Origin: Fervidobacterium pennivorans
GTDB taxonomy: Bacteria > Thermotogota > Thermotogae > Thermotogales > Fervidobacteriaceae
Length of the DNA: 64,000 bases
Assembly: GCF_001644665.1 (NCBI RefSeq)
Contig: NZ_CP011393.1
Span: 1,997,853 to 2,061,852, forward strand
Reading direction: 5' to 3'
Each line of letters opens with the position of its first letter. The first letter of the stretch is position 1. The notes below the pieces were generated by a model, which did not search any database, was not told the origin of the DNA, and saw only the letters and a list, made by a program, of their open reading frames with translations. A program made the translations under genes and the position numbers. Shown piece after piece: positions 17,676-27,142 of the stretch.

Positions 17676-17705
17676 ATTATACAATTTTTTGTAAGGTTAT
17701 GTCAA
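17676..17705 (-). promoter_or_regulatory. Strong promoter for the lipoprotein 1/subtilisin 1 operon, with a palindrome at the start site
   Basis: Read on the minus strand, a consensus TTGACA (17700-17705) and TATAAT (17676-17681) are 18 bases apart. The 8-bp perfect palindrome TGACGTCA (17662-17669) lies at the expected transcription start and could be an operator. The whole gap between the M42 peptidase stop and this operon is 142 bases. Confidence 0.8.
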
Positions 17706-17729
17706 TATTTCCCAAAGCGCAACCGAATG

Positions 17730-18740
17730 TTAAAAATCAGTTCTTCTAAGAAATCCTTTCAGCAAAGCAATGGTATACTCATAATCTTTCTTGTTAATTA
17801 CAGAAACAGGCGAGTGTATATACCTTGCTGGCACTGAAACAACACCAGCTGGAATGCCTGTGAGCGCGTATCTTCGCGCGTTTGTTCCACCCACTGTGCG
17901 CATTTTGTATTGGAATGGTATGTTCAACTGTTTTGCCGTTTCGATGAGTTTTTCAAAAATTGTTTGATGGACAACATATCCACTGTGCATAAATGTGATA
18001 GCTGGTCCATCACCAAGGTGTGTCGACCACAGTTGCTTTTCAAGCTCTGGATCATCTCCGCTTGTTGTTGTCTCAACTGCAATTGCAATATCTGCTTTGA
18101 GTTGTTCCGCGATTATCGCTGGTCCCCTAAGTCCTGTCTCTTCTTGGACTGTGAATGCGAAGTATATGTCATTTTCTGTTTCAATATTTTCGTCTATTAA
18201 GTCCATCAACACACTGCATCCACACCTATCATCCAACGCCTTTGCGATGATATACTCACCTTGTTCTTCGTAAGGTGTGATAAATGAAACATAGTCTCCT
18301 ATTTTAACTTGTTTTTCAGCTTCTGCTTTTGATTTCGCTCCGATGTCTATTTTCAGTTCACTGTACTTTGGTGTGTTCGTGTATCCGTCTTTCTGCAGGT
18401 GTATAGCCTTGTAACCTATCACACCAACAACTTCTTTTCCAACCCTTACCTTTTTTCCAATGATAACCCTTGTGTCTACTCCACCAACTGGTGCAAAGGA
18501 AAGTGTTCCATCTTCATTGATGTTGGTGATCATAAATCCTACTTCGTCCATATGTGCATCGAGTAAAATTTTCTTCCCATTGCCTTTACCTTTTTTAAGA
18601 GCAATTAAGTTTCCCATTCTATCGACAAAAAGTTCGTCAACTTTTCCTGATATTATTGATTTTATAAACTCTCTGACATTATCCTCGTTACCAGATGGTC
18701 CACTGAGTTCCGTTAGTTCTTTTAGGTACTTAAGCATCAT
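17730..18740 (-). CDS. M42-family metallo-aminopeptidase (copy A)
   Basis: Cytoplasmic di-metal aminopeptidase of the M42 (FrvX/TET) family, which trims peptides in large self-compartmentalised assemblies. The 336-residue protein shows the metal ligands and catalytic acids: His and Asp in LLDAHMDEVGF, bridging Asp in ALDDRCGC, the Glu-Glu pair in VQEETGLRG, a later metal Asp/Glu region, and the final His in RYIHSPVSV. The ATG overlaps the stop of the upstream paralogue (ATGA), so the two are translationally coupled. Two neighbouring M42 genes suggest enzymes of different residue specificity working on peptides produced by the secreted proteases. Confidence 0.93.
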   Translation of the reverse strand: MMLKYLKELTELSGPSGNEDNVREFIKSIISGKVDELFVDRMGNLIALKKGKGNGKKILLDAHMDEVGFMITNINEDGTLSFAPVGGVDTRVIIGKKVRVGKEVVGVIGYKAIHLQKDGYTNTPKYSELKIDIGAKSKAEAEKQVKIGDYVSFITPYEEQGEYIIAKALDDRCGCSVLMDLIDENIETENDIYFAFTVQEETGLRGPAIIAEQLKADIAIAVETTTSGDDPELEKQLWSTHLGDGPAITFMHSGYVVHQTIFEKLIETAKQLNIPFQYKMRTVGGTNARRYALTGIPAGVVSVPARYIHSPVSVINKKDYEYTIALLKGFLRRTDF

Positions 18741-19813
18741 TCTCCCTCCCTGACTGAGCCAATGCTTTGCAATTCTTCATATTCGATTTCTGGCAAGTGC
18801 ACTGCGGAAAATGCAAGCAGTTTAGCCGTATCTTCAACATCTTTAACGATAATTTTTTCGTAAGGGTTATGCATGTATTTTAATGGGATAGAAATCAATG
18901 CTGTCTTCACACCTATTCTTGTTAGTTGAACTTCATCGGTATCTGTACCTGACCTTCCTGCAATCGGTTCTACTTGTACTTTTATATTGTATTTTCCAGA
19001 TATTTTATTAATATGTTCTACAAATCTTCTGTTTGTCACCGGTCCAACGGCAACAGCAGGTCCTTCACCCATTTTGATTCTTGGATATCCTGGAATATCT
19101 TCATCTCCGTGCGTTACGTCGATAACTATCCCATATTCGATTTCCGATATATACGCCCCACTTCTTGCACCCGGTCCACCAATTTCTTCTTGTGTTGAGA
19201 ATACATGGTAAACTTCCGCATCTGTCTTTATTTTGCTAAGTAATTCCGCTGCTTTTATTATCGCAACACAGCTTGCCCTGTTATCGAGCGCTGGTGCAAA
19301 GATTGTTCCGTTCTTTTCAAAACCTTCAACATCGAGTGTTACCAAATCTCCGATAGATATGTTTTTCCAGTTCGGGTTCATCGTCACATCAACAAAGAGA
19401 TGGTCGTAATCTGGCACTTTTTTTGATTCTTCCGTTGTTTGCAAGTGAGGAGGCATGAACCCAACAACGCCTCTGAGCCTGCCGTTTTTAGTGTGAACCC
19501 AAACTTTCTGGCTAATTACTGTCTTTGGGTCCCAACCACCAACTCCTGAAAGTCTCAGAAAACCATCCTCGTAGATTTTTGTAACAACGAATGCAATTTG
19601 GTCTGCATGCGCAAAAAAGCCTATTTTTGGTCCCGTACCTTTCTTCACACATACCAAACTTCCCATAGGGGTTCTGAAACATTCATCAACAAAAGGCTTC
19701 ATTATCTGCTCAATTTCCTTTAATACCTCGTCTTCGTATCCAGAAGGTCCCGGAATCGAAGTTAATCTCAAAAGCAGTTCATTTGTTTTCAGTTCCATCT
19801 GCTTATTAGCCAA
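18737..19813 (-). CDS. M42-family metallo-aminopeptidase (copy B)
   Basis: Second M42 peptidase, 358 residues, with the same ligand set: His and Asp in GFFAHADQIAF, Asp in ALDNRASC, Glu-Glu in STQEEIGGPGARSG, Asp in VIDVTHGDE and His in KYMHNPYEK. It is clearly diverged from copy A, so the duplication is not recent. The likely start is the TTG that follows GGAGGG, and the coding region overlaps the end of minC by eight bases. The family forms tetrahedral dodecamers; the substrate preference cannot be read from the sequence. Confidence 0.92.
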   Translation of the reverse strand: MANKQMELKTNELLLRLTSIPGPSGYEDEVLKEIEQIMKPFVDECFRTPMGSLVCVKKGTGPKIGFFAHADQIAFVVTKIYEDGFLRLSGVGGWDPKTVISQKVWVHTKNGRLRGVVGFMPPHLQTTEESKKVPDYDHLFVDVTMNPNWKNISIGDLVTLDVEGFEKNGTIFAPALDNRASCVAIIKAAELLSKIKTDAEVYHVFSTQEEIGGPGARSGAYISEIEYGIVIDVTHGDEDIPGYPRIKMGEGPAVAVGPVTNRRFVEHINKISGKYNIKVQVEPIAGRSGTDTDEVQLTRIGVKTALISIPLKYMHNPYEKIIVKDVEDTAKLLAFSAVHLPEIEYEELQSIGSVREGE

Positions 19814-20450
19814 GTTCTATCCCTCCTATCTTACTGTCGTATTTTCCAACCTCTATTCGTCCTGCTTTTACATGGAGAACAACTGGATAGTTGAATTTCT
19901 CAGTAAACGTTCCTTTCAAATCTGAGATTTGGACAAAAGGTGCCTCAAAGCTCAGAGCGATGATAACAGATTCCCTGCCTTCGTTTATCCCCGCCCTCAC
20001 TGTGCCTTGGCAACGTCCAAAGATAACGACACTACCACCAGCGACAATTTCAGCACCTGCATGCAAGTTGCCTACCAAGATAACATCACCAGAATGGATA
20101 ATACTCTGCCCACTTCTCAGATTTTTCTTTACCAGCTTGGTTCCAGAACGTGTATCACCTTGATTGACCATATCGACTTTCTTTCTAATAATCACATCAT
20201 TTTTCCCTTCGGACCCCATTAAAACATGAGAGATAGTGAGTCCAAGTTCTTGGACCCTTGCAACGATTTTCGGGATATCTGAGATGTGTTTTTCGTGCTC
20301 TTCCACAAGTAACATGATTTTGTCGCCTTTGGCAAAGAAATTGCCCATAGCTTTTACTTTGTCCTCTATTTTTTGAAGTACATCAACAATATCCGTGTAA
20401 TCCTTTATGTACAACACAAGACCATCTTTTGTCATCTTGAAATCTACCAT
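19806..20450 (-). CDS. minC: Septum site-determining protein MinC
   Basis: MinC inhibits FtsZ polymerisation away from mid-cell. The protein has an N-terminal domain (~1-95) and a C-terminal right-handed beta-helix (~100-214) with the repeats SGDVILVGNLHAGAEIVAGG and VIFGRCQGTVRAGINEG, a MinC hallmark that also mediates MinD binding. About 214 residues is normal for Thermotogota MinC. ATG 20450 is preferred over ATG 20456 because AAAGGGG is too close to the latter. MinD and MinE are not in the window. It shares an overlapping arrangement with two peptidase genes, which is probably economy of space rather than function. Confidence 0.9.
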   Translation of the reverse strand: MVDFKMTKDGLVLYIKDYTDIVDVLQKIEDKVKAMGNFFAKGDKIMLLVEEHEKHISDIPKIVARVQELGLTISHVLMGSEGKNDVIIRKKVDMVNQGDTRSGTKLVKKNLRSGQSIIHSGDVILVGNLHAGAEIVAGGSVVIFGRCQGTVRAGINEGRESVIIALSFEAPFVQISDLKGTFTEKFNYPVVLHVKAGRIEVGKYDSKIGGIELG

Positions 20451-20472
20451 CGCCATACCCCTTTGCTTTATT

Positions 20473-21558
20473 TTAGAATATTATCGTTTCTATCTCATCA
20501 ATCCACTCAGAGACATCTATCGGAGAGATTTCTTTAACCAACCGCTTGAAGTTAAAGAAATTTTCTCTGAAGATATCTATCTTGTTACCCGAGTTGATTT
20601 CAACAGCGCATTCCAAAAGCGCAGCCAGATAATCCGCTGTGCGCACAATTATACCTGTCTCTCCAGAAAATGGTTCAACAGCATAGTCGACGTATTCTTT
20701 AAGTGGTGCTAAAGCTTCGCAACCACTAATCCATTCGACAGTCATTTCTTTTTCCACATTTGCCACAAGCTCGTCAAGGCCTGCCACCTTTTTCTTCGTG
20801 GGGGTTATTACGTCACCTGTGAACGCTTCAGGAAGGTCATGGAGTAGGCCCTTAGTGATTATTTCTTCAACAGGCTCAGATTTTAAAAGCTTGGCAATCA
20901 AGTAAGCTATCGTGACCACGACGAAAGAATGTCCGCTTACACTTGTGCGAACGTTTCTGTGCGTTCGATTCCAACGAACCATGGAAGTGAGGTTGAGAAG
21001 GGGTGTCCAAACATATTGAGCAATTTCCCAGTATTTTTTCAGCTCTGTTTGTGGAATTGTTTGAGATATGCTGTTTATCTTCTCCTTAAGTTCTTTCAAC
21101 GGTTGGCTATAATCGTATAGTTTGCCGTTTTCTTGCGCCTCGAGGTAGCTAATGTAAAGATCAGCAAGTTTATCCAAAGGGTTACACTCTTGTGTTTCTG
21201 ATACAAGAAGTTTTACAGTTTCTTCATCTGCGATGTTTTTTAAATCATCGAGTGCCTTTTTCCTAACTTCGCTCCACACATGTGGTGCAAACCGTTCTAT
21301 ACGTTCTTTCAACTGCAAAGAGACATCGGAAAGAACGATTTTCGGTAGTTCACGGGATAACCGCCAGCGCAGACTATTTTCAAGCGCTTGACTCCTGTTC
21401 AAACTATCCGAGTTTTGAACTGCAACAAAAACAAACGAAAGGAAGAGTGTATTAAAAGAATTATCCGCCTCTGTGAATCTCAACAAGGCAGGACGGTTGT
21501 TCCAACGTTGGATGGTAAACAGATTGGTTAAAGAAAATAAAAATGTTCCCTTCCCCAA
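20473..21558 (-). CDS. HD-domain hydrolase, YfbR/HDDC2-like, possibly duplicated
   Basis: About 361 residues. The C-terminal half carries an HD metal-binding core: His in SVSGHSFVVV, His-Asp in LLHDLPEAFTGDVITP and a later Asp in RTADYLAALLE. This pattern fits the HD_3 group that includes 5'-deoxynucleotidase YfbR. The N-terminal half (~1-170) lacks these residues but has a similar helical length, so it may be a degenerate copy. The start is uncertain: TTG 21558 has GAGGGGTGG five bases upstream, while GTG 21567 is also open. A TATAAT lies at 21589-21594 on the minus strand. A nucleotide phosphohydrolase role is an inference. Confidence 0.75.
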   Translation of the reverse strand: MGKGTFLFSLTNLFTIQRWNNRPALLRFTEADNSFNTLFLSFVFVAVQNSDSLNRSQALENSLRWRLSRELPKIVLSDVSLQLKERIERFAPHVWSEVRKKALDDLKNIADEETVKLLVSETQECNPLDKLADLYISYLEAQENGKLYDYSQPLKELKEKINSISQTIPQTELKKYWEIAQYVWTPLLNLTSMVRWNRTHRNVRTSVSGHSFVVVTIAYLIAKLLKSEPVEEIITKGLLHDLPEAFTGDVITPTKKKVAGLDELVANVEKEMTVEWISGCEALAPLKEYVDYAVEPFSGETGIIVRTADYLAALLECAVEINSGNKIDIFRENFFNFKRLVKEISPIDVSEWIDEIETIIF

Positions 21559-21702
21559 ATAAACCACCCCTCAGCTTTCTTAATTTAGATTATACCACAA
21601 GGTGGTTGGGAAATGGAACATTTACTATTCAACAATATAAGTCAATCATCCCAAGTTTAAACACGATCGCGCTTAATTTTTTTAAAACTCTTAAGAATTT
21701 GT

Positions 21703-22515
21703 CTATATAACCATCAAAGTATTACTCGACTTTGCATGAGATTTTTTATTCTTTTCTTTGTACATACGTTCATCAGCAAGTTTTAGGATTTCATATAAAC
21801 TTCGGTCATTTTCGATAGGAACTATCCCATACGAGAAGCTGATAGCAGATAGGTTTTTAATCCTTTCAAGAAGCATCTCCGGATTTCCGGAATCAACGAA
21901 GAGAAGAAATTCGTCTCCACCGTATCTAATAAGCATGTCTGTTTTTCTCATACTTTTTATGCACGCTTGTGCGAACGATTTGAGCACCTCGTCACCTTTT
22001 AAATGGCCATATTCATCGTTGATTTTCTTCAGATTGTCGATATCTATAAAAACGATAAATGAATCTCTGCCGGTCCGCTTAACACTTTCTACAGCACTTT
22101 CCAACAATTTTAAACCTGCTGCTTTTGAATATGCTCCCGTAAGTGAATCATAAAGTGCCATATTGGACATTTCTTGGTATTTGAGAATATTTTTGTAATG
22201 CGTTTCGGCAACGCTTGAAACTAAGTTTAACACTGCAATGTCTTTATTGTTTTGGCCTGAAAAATAAACGCTTATTCTCACATGTTCGGAAGAGAAATTA
22301 TACAGGACCCCTATTGTGGTGCCTAATATTTTAACAAAGTTAGGGGTCATAACCCTCACACCGCTGGCTCTTGTGTGCATGTAAATAGATTTTGCAAGCT
22401 TATCTACAAAATTCCACTCGCCTAATTCACTCAAAAAATTCACAAGATTGACGACAAAATCTATTGGCAAAGTAGGTATTTCTTGAGCCAAAAATGTGTC
22501 AACTTTTTCCACCAT
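21703..22515 (-). CDS. Diguanylate cyclase (GGDEF) with helical/GAF-like N-terminus
   Basis: Makes cyclic di-GMP from two GTP. The C-terminal ~165 residues are a complete GGDEF domain: DSLTGAYSK start, FIDIDNLKKINDEYGH metal/GTP site, and the active-site loop YGGDEF. An RxxD inhibitory site (RKTD) stands five residues before GGDEF, so product feedback is expected. The N-terminal ~110 residues have no membrane segment and may be a small sensor domain. ATG 22515 is chosen because AGAGG is well spaced; GTG 22521 is also possible. It is transcribed away from the pilin-like genes that begin 100 bases to its right. Confidence 0.9.
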   Translation of the reverse strand: MVEKVDTFLAQEIPTLPIDFVVNLVNFLSELGEWNFVDKLAKSIYMHTRASGVRVMTPNFVKILGTTIGVLYNFSSEHVRISVYFSGQNNKDIAVLNLVSSVAETHYKNILKYQEMSNMALYDSLTGAYSKAAGLKLLESAVESVKRTGRDSFIVFIDIDNLKKINDEYGHLKGDEVLKSFAQACIKSMRKTDMLIRYGGDEFLLFVDSGNPEMLLERIKNLSAISFSYGIVPIENDRSLYEILKLADERMYKEKNKKSHAKSSNTLMVI

Positions 22516-22619
22516 GCTCACCTCTTTTCATCCTTCCTAAACGATTTATCGGAAAAATGGGTCTAAATTTTTAGAAGGCATTGTATAATAGTTGAGTAAG
22601 TAAAAAGGGAGGTTTGAAG

Positions 22620-23012
22620 ATGAGCATTCAGACAAAACTTAGGCCCGCTTATTCGTTAGTTGAAACACTCGTAGCACTTTTGCTTATAAGTATCGTCTTT
22701 ATGATAATCACAACTGGTATCTCAAGTGTTCTCCAATCTCTTTCATCTATCCAAAACCAGCAAAAGGTGATAGAGCTCCAAAATTTTCTTGCGCGGTATA
22801 TCTACATCCAAGGGTCCGTCGGGCAAACCACAATCAATTTGGACGAAATTAACAGAGGTTTTCACAAATCAAACGGAACTCAAGTCGCTTATCCGAAAGT
22901 TGTAAGTTTCTCATCAACAACAACACCTTTTTTTGTTAAATTCGTTTTTACAATAGAACGAATTCCCGGAAGAACCGAACAATTTATTGTTTACCAATAC
23001 AAGGCATACTAA
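22620..23012 (+). CDS. Type IV pilin-like (minor pseudopilin) protein 1
   Basis: A 130-residue protein with a prepilin-like N-terminus: a short basic leader, then AYSLVETLVALLLISIVF, with the Glu at position five after the probable cleavage and a long hydrophobic helix, as recognised by PilD-type peptidases. The expected Gly before the cleavage site is replaced by Ala or Pro-Ala. The rest is a small beta-rich domain. ATG 22620 follows GGGAGG; an upstream TTG is too close to it. It is the first of three tandem genes with similar ends, probably minor pilins for a type IV pilus or type II-like secretion machine. TATAAT at 22584-22589 is a likely -10. Confidence 0.75.
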   Translation: MSIQTKLRPAYSLVETLVALLLISIVFMIITTGISSVLQSLSSIQNQQKVIELQNFLARYIYIQGSVGQTTINLDEINRGFHKSNGTQVAYPKVVSFSSTTTPFFVKFVFTIERIPGRTEQFIVYQYKAY

Positions 23013-23039
23013 CCTATCAACGAGAAGGCAGGTGGTCAT

Positions 23040-23570
23040 ATGGAATTAACACTTTCTGGTTTAATTGCAAGTATGGTCATAATGGTGTTTGTTATAGCGA
23101 TGTTAGGTCTAATATTCAACCTAACACTAAATGTGCTCAATCAACAGCAAGAATACGCCGCCTTTTATGCGGAAGTTCAAAGTGTAACAGACATATTAGA
23201 CAACATTTTGACACAAAGCGTATGGAACGATGAATTGGTGGATGCACAAGGTAGACCCCGGACTACGGAAATTGCCCCAGATGGTAAGTTTGTGTATCTA
23301 AAATTCTTTTCACCAGTTGGTATGAATGTCGTTACTGTTAAGAAAAAACTTGAATTTGTGTCAGTAGGCGACAGTGTGATAATACGGTTTGACGGCAAAG
23401 ACTTGGTCAGGACATCTAAGATAAAATACGTTTCGATTTCACTCCAGACTAAGAAAGAACCCTCAGGTTTAATAATAGACCCAAAATTTCTTGAAGTCAC
23501 ATTCATTCACAATAATGGAAAAATAAAATATTCTGTTCCATTGCTTACTGCTTTAAGCAGTTCTTCTTGA
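23040..23570 (+). CDS. Pilin-like membrane-anchored protein 2
   Basis: A 176-residue protein starting with a very short leader and a hydrophobic helix at ~6-30 (LSGLIASMVIMVFVIAMLG), followed by a beta-rich domain. The N-terminal helix with a Gln/Asn-rich continuation (NVLNQQQEYAAFYAEVQ) looks like PilW/GspJ-type minor pilins, but the classic cleavage motif is degenerate, so processing is uncertain. It begins 28 bases after the first pilin-like gene, after AGGCAGGTGG, and belongs to the same operon. Confidence 0.65.
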   Translation: MELTLSGLIASMVIMVFVIAMLGLIFNLTLNVLNQQQEYAAFYAEVQSVTDILDNILTQSVWNDELVDAQGRPRTTEIAPDGKFVYLKFFSPVGMNVVTVKKKLEFVSVGDSVIIRFDGKDLVRTSKIKYVSISLQTKKEPSGLIIDPKFLEVTFIHNNGKIKYSVPLLTALSSSS

Positions 23571-23604
23571 CCTTTGGCAAGAAAATTTGAGGAGGGATTC
23601 ATAC

Positions 23605-25266
23605 ATGCAAACAAGAAAAGGTTTTATGACAGCTTTAGTGCTGATTTTCTTGACGGTGGCCAGCATCATGCTTTTGACTCTCTATCAACTCGTTGGTAAC
23701 TACAGAACAAATGCTATCAGAATGCAAGTCTCATCACAACTTGAGATAGATGCTATCAACCTCTTGAACGTTGGAGCTGGATTTTTGCGAAATCGTTCTG
23801 CTGGGATTTTAGGCTTCAACATCCCGTATCAAACAGGCTTACCTTCTTGGTATAACGATTTCAAATCAAAACTCAGCAGGGAATGGAGAGATTTTTTGGA
23901 AATCTACGCAGATAACAAATCTTTCTTAATTGCTGAAATAACAGCAAGTGGAAGCTTTGCTACCGACAACCAAATACGTGACGAGTTGGTTGGATATTTG
24001 TCAAATAGGAAGCTCTCTAATATCTCCATATACGCTATCAAGTCAAAAAGCCCGTTTTCAGTTCTAATTGTTGCAAGGGCTGAAAAAGTAGGGAAACTTG
24101 TATACAGTTATGGGATAGTCACCTCAAAAATCTTAAACCAATACGTTTACTTCACAAATAGAGAACGTCGTCCTGACGGGGTTACAATATATTTCATAAA
24201 GGGCGAACTTATCGATGGACCAGTTAGGTCGCACGATTATATAAACATAAACAACGAAGGTGGAAAACCAACGTTCACATCACCAATAGAGATCGTTGGA
24301 ATAAAAGACAGAAACGGAAACATAGTAAATCCTGCTGATTATAGCAATTTTGCAAACTTGTTAGGAAATCCACCATACAGGTTATTAACATCAACAGATA
24401 TAGCCGCACTTGATTTTAACGCGATAAAAAATGAGTATAAAAATTCCATAAATACACTTGTGAGAAATTACACTGACATCCGTTCAGAACCTTTGGTGCT
24501 TAGCGGAATAAAATTCAACGGTGATGTCACTATCAGTTTTGCCCATGGGCAATCTGGGAGTAACTACGATATAAAAATTTCCCAAGGTAACACCGATTAC
24601 ATCATCTCGTGGAACCCAGCTCCACCGGATGCCAGGATAAGAAAACAAGGTGGCGGTCCAGCAGAGGAATTTAATATAAAGTTTAACGGCGTAGTTTACG
24701 CAATTGGAAATATAACTATCGACGGTCCGACTCAACTTTCAACTTATAAAGGAAATTACACTCTTTTCTCTGAAAATGACATCATCATTAAAGACCGTCT
24801 TATTCCTTATAATACTTTCGCAAGTCAGTTCACCAACAATGAAGATGGTAACAACGGCGATCCGGTTAGTGAAAGTGTTAGTGTAAGTAAGCTTGCTAGT
24901 ATAAAGAATTTTGTAAACACACAGGAAACATCTTCATTAAACTTGGTTGCCATCAACAATGTAAGAGTTGGTGAAAAACTAAGAAATATGAAGATTTTCG
25001 CAAGCTTGTTTGCATTTGATGGTTCCTTCATGGTTGATAATCACAATACTGGCAGTCCCTCTGGGCAACTCTTTGTGTTTGGAAGCATCATGCAAAACTA
25101 TAGAGGTCCTGTCGGTACCTTCAACCCAAGAACTGGTGAAACACTTACAGGATATTACAAAACATACGCATACGACCCGAGGATATTGACAGGGGCACAT
25201 CAGCCCTACGGAACTCCAGCACGTTCTCAGACGGTTTCTGTTAAGGTTGTTGGAATTGCGAAATAA
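23605..25266 (+). CDS. Large PilX-like/pilus-assembly-associated protein 3
   Basis: A 553-residue protein with an N-terminal KGFMTALVLIFLTVASIMLL segment, as in PilX-type minor pilins, then a large beta-rich extracytoplasmic region. Several parts repeat short glycine- and asparagine-rich turns (KFNGVVYAIGNITIDGPTQLS), which suggests a beta-solenoid or bactofilin-like stretch around 370-450. It resembles the uncharacterised DUF4900-type proteins of Thermotogota, but I cannot confirm that. ATG 23605 is preferred over an upstream start because GAGGAGGG lies between them. Third gene of the pilin-like operon. Confidence 0.7.
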   Translation: MQTRKGFMTALVLIFLTVASIMLLTLYQLVGNYRTNAIRMQVSSQLEIDAINLLNVGAGFLRNRSAGILGFNIPYQTGLPSWYNDFKSKLSREWRDFLEIYADNKSFLIAEITASGSFATDNQIRDELVGYLSNRKLSNISIYAIKSKSPFSVLIVARAEKVGKLVYSYGIVTSKILNQYVYFTNRERRPDGVTIYFIKGELIDGPVRSHDYININNEGGKPTFTSPIEIVGIKDRNGNIVNPADYSNFANLLGNPPYRLLTSTDIAALDFNAIKNEYKNSINTLVRNYTDIRSEPLVLSGIKFNGDVTISFAHGQSGSNYDIKISQGNTDYIISWNPAPPDARIRKQGGGPAEEFNIKFNGVVYAIGNITIDGPTQLSTYKGNYTLFSENDIIIKDRLIPYNTFASQFTNNEDGNNGDPVSESVSVSKLASIKNFVNTQETSSLNLVAINNVRVGEKLRNMKIFASLFAFDGSFMVDNHNTGSPSGQLFVFGSIMQNYRGPVGTFNPRTGETLTGYYKTYAYDPRILTGAHQPYGTPARSQTVSVKVVGIAK

Positions 25267-25368
25267 AATTTTGATAAAAATCACTATTTATAGAGTATTT
25301 GTGATAGAATTGTATAGCATAACGACAGATAGAAAGATAGACGAAACTATTAAGTTGGAGGTATGTGC

Positions 25369-27093
25369 ATGAATCTGGCAGAAAACGAAAAGAACACTAT
25401 ATTGAAAAAACTCTCTATCCTACCTGTTATTGCGGTCACGGTTATCGATTTACCCGCACTCTTGTTTAGTTACTATGTTTTTGCGGGTATTGGAAATTAC
25501 CCAATTGTGAACATACTTCTTGGATATCTAATCGATTTGGTTGTGCTACTTCCCGTTGTACTGTTTTTGATTAGGGCTAACGTAAGAAAGGCGTTTGAGG
25601 GCAAAGGGTTTAACGTCCCAATATACATGTCTGTGGTATTGTTCACAGCAAACATAGTTGCAGCAACTATCGTCGGACTTTTTGCAAGTAAATTGGCTCC
25701 GCTTCCTGAAAGCGTACTTATGCTCAGATTGTCTGGTGCACTTGCGATAAATATGGATATAATTGCACTAGTGTTGTATATTTATTCGAGGATGAACGTT
25801 GCTCAAGTGGTTGAAAGTAAGCTGTTTCATAAATTCATGATTCCAACTACCACAAAGTTGAGCGTTGGCGTCATGGCTGTATCACTTTGGATTGGTCCCG
25901 CACTGCTAAAATATGCAACACTCGCCTTTGAGATTGAAAATTCTGTGCAATTCAAACTTGTGTTAATAAGCATTGTGCTGAATATTGTAATCGCAGTAGT
26001 CACCATCGTTCTTGCAAGAGGTGTTCTAAAAGGTCTGCCGTCGCTCAAACAAGCATTTGAAAAGATTGCATCTGGTGATTTGACATACAGGGTTGAGGTT
26101 AAATCTATAGACGAATTCTGGCAAATCAATTCGCTACTTAATCATGCGACGGAAAGTATTTCAAGGCTTATCTCTGAGTCAAAGAACGCTTCCGAAATGA
26201 CAGAAAACTCACTGGAAACGTTTGAAAAAACTTTCAATAACTTCGAAAATATGTCAATTTCTTTCTCTAAAGCTATTGAGAAACAGCAAGAAGATATTTC
26301 CCGTATCTCCGCATCTATCGAAGAGATAAATGCAACTATCGAAGAACTTTCAAGCCAATCACAAGGTCTGAGTAACCTTGCTGCCCAGGCGGCAGAATTA
26401 GCAAAGACGCTTGAAGAAAGAGCGACGTTTGGAAGTAAGGAGCTTGAAAATGTCAGGAACATTACCAGTGGATTTGTGAGAGAATACGAAGAATTAAGAA
26501 ACGGAATTAGAGACCTGAGTTCCGCAACAAAGAACATAGGCAGTATTATCGAAACTGTAAGACAAATAGCAGAACAAACCAATTTGCTCGCTCTGAACGC
26601 AGCTATTGAGGCAGCAAGGGCTGGGGAAGCTGGAAGAGGTTTTGCAGTTGTTGCCGATGAGATAAGAAAATTGGCAGAACAAACAAAGTCTTCAACCGAT
26701 ACGATAAACTCAACGATATCGGCCGTGGATACGTATTCCAAAGCTCTGGAAAGTCAGATAGAAAAGCTTTACACGGAAGTTGAACAAACCGAGCAAGGCT
26801 ACAAGAAAGTTTCAGAAAGTTTTGAACAGATAGCCAGGTCTATATCAGAATTAACGAATGTAATAGACAACGTAGCAGCACATTCACAAGAACAGACAGC
26901 AAGCGCGGAAGAGATGAGTTCCGCATCCACAGAGATAGTCCACAGTATACAGGCAATCGAAGAAAGTGGTTCGTATATACTTGAAAGAATGAGAACGAGC
27001 GTTGAAGAAATTGGGAATATCCGAAGACAGATTGAGCAACTTAGGGATGTTGTTGACAGATTAGTTTCCGAACTCAACAAATTCAAGGTGTAA
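25369..27093 (+). CDS. Methyl-accepting chemotaxis protein with multi-pass membrane sensor
   Basis: A 574-residue chemoreceptor. The N-terminal ~235 residues contain about six membrane segments instead of an external ligand domain, suggesting it senses a membrane or intracellular condition. A HAMP-like linker (~225-275, [20 protein letters not shown]) leads into the coiled coil. The hairpin tip [19 protein letters not shown] near residue 402 is fully canonical, followed by [18 protein letters not shown], so it should couple to a standard CheA/CheW. Potential methylation helices flank the tip. ATG 25369 has TTGGAGG upstream; the ATG six bases earlier is too close. Confidence 0.95.
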   Translation: MNLAENEKNTILKKLSILPVIAVTVIDLPALLFSYYVFAGIGNYPIVNILLGYLIDLVVLLPVVLFLIRANVRKAFEGKGFNVPIYMSVVLFTANIVAATIVGLFASKLAPLPESVLMLRLSGALAINMDIIALVLYIYSRMNVAQVVESKLFHKFMIPTTTKLSVGVMAVSLWIGPALLKYATLAFEIENSVQFKLVLISIVLNIVIAVVTIVLARGVLKGLPSLKQAFEKIASGDLTYRVEVKSIDEFWQINSLLNHATESISRLISESKNASEMTENSLETFEKTFNNFENMSISFSKAIEKQQEDISRISASIEEINATIEELSSQSQGLSNLAAQAAELAKTLEERATFGSKELENVRNITSGFVREYEELRNGIRDLSSATKNIGSIIETVRQIAEQTNLLALNAAIEAARAGEAGRGFAVVADEIRKLAEQTKSSTDTINSTISAVDTYSKALESQIEKLYTEVEQTEQGYKKVSESFEQIARSISELTNVIDNVAAHSQEQTASAEEMSSASTEIVHSIQAIEESGSYILERMRTSVEEIGNIRRQIEQLRDVVDRLVSELNKFKV

Positions 27094-27115
27094 AAAAATT
27101 CGAAACAGCAAAATA

Positions 27116-27142
27116 AGCTCCCCAGATGGGGAGCTATTTTAT
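27116..27142. terminator. Bidirectional terminator between the chemoreceptor and lipoprotein 2
   Basis: AGCTCCCC (27116-27123) and GGGGAGCT (27128-27135) form an 8-bp perfect stem with a four-base loop, followed by ATTTTATT on the plus strand. It is shared by two convergent genes. Confidence 0.82.

Noticed and set aside
26142-26741. 199-codon antisense frame inside the canonical chemoreceptor
   Set aside because: Same artefact as above; the sense frame has an unmistakable receptor tip.
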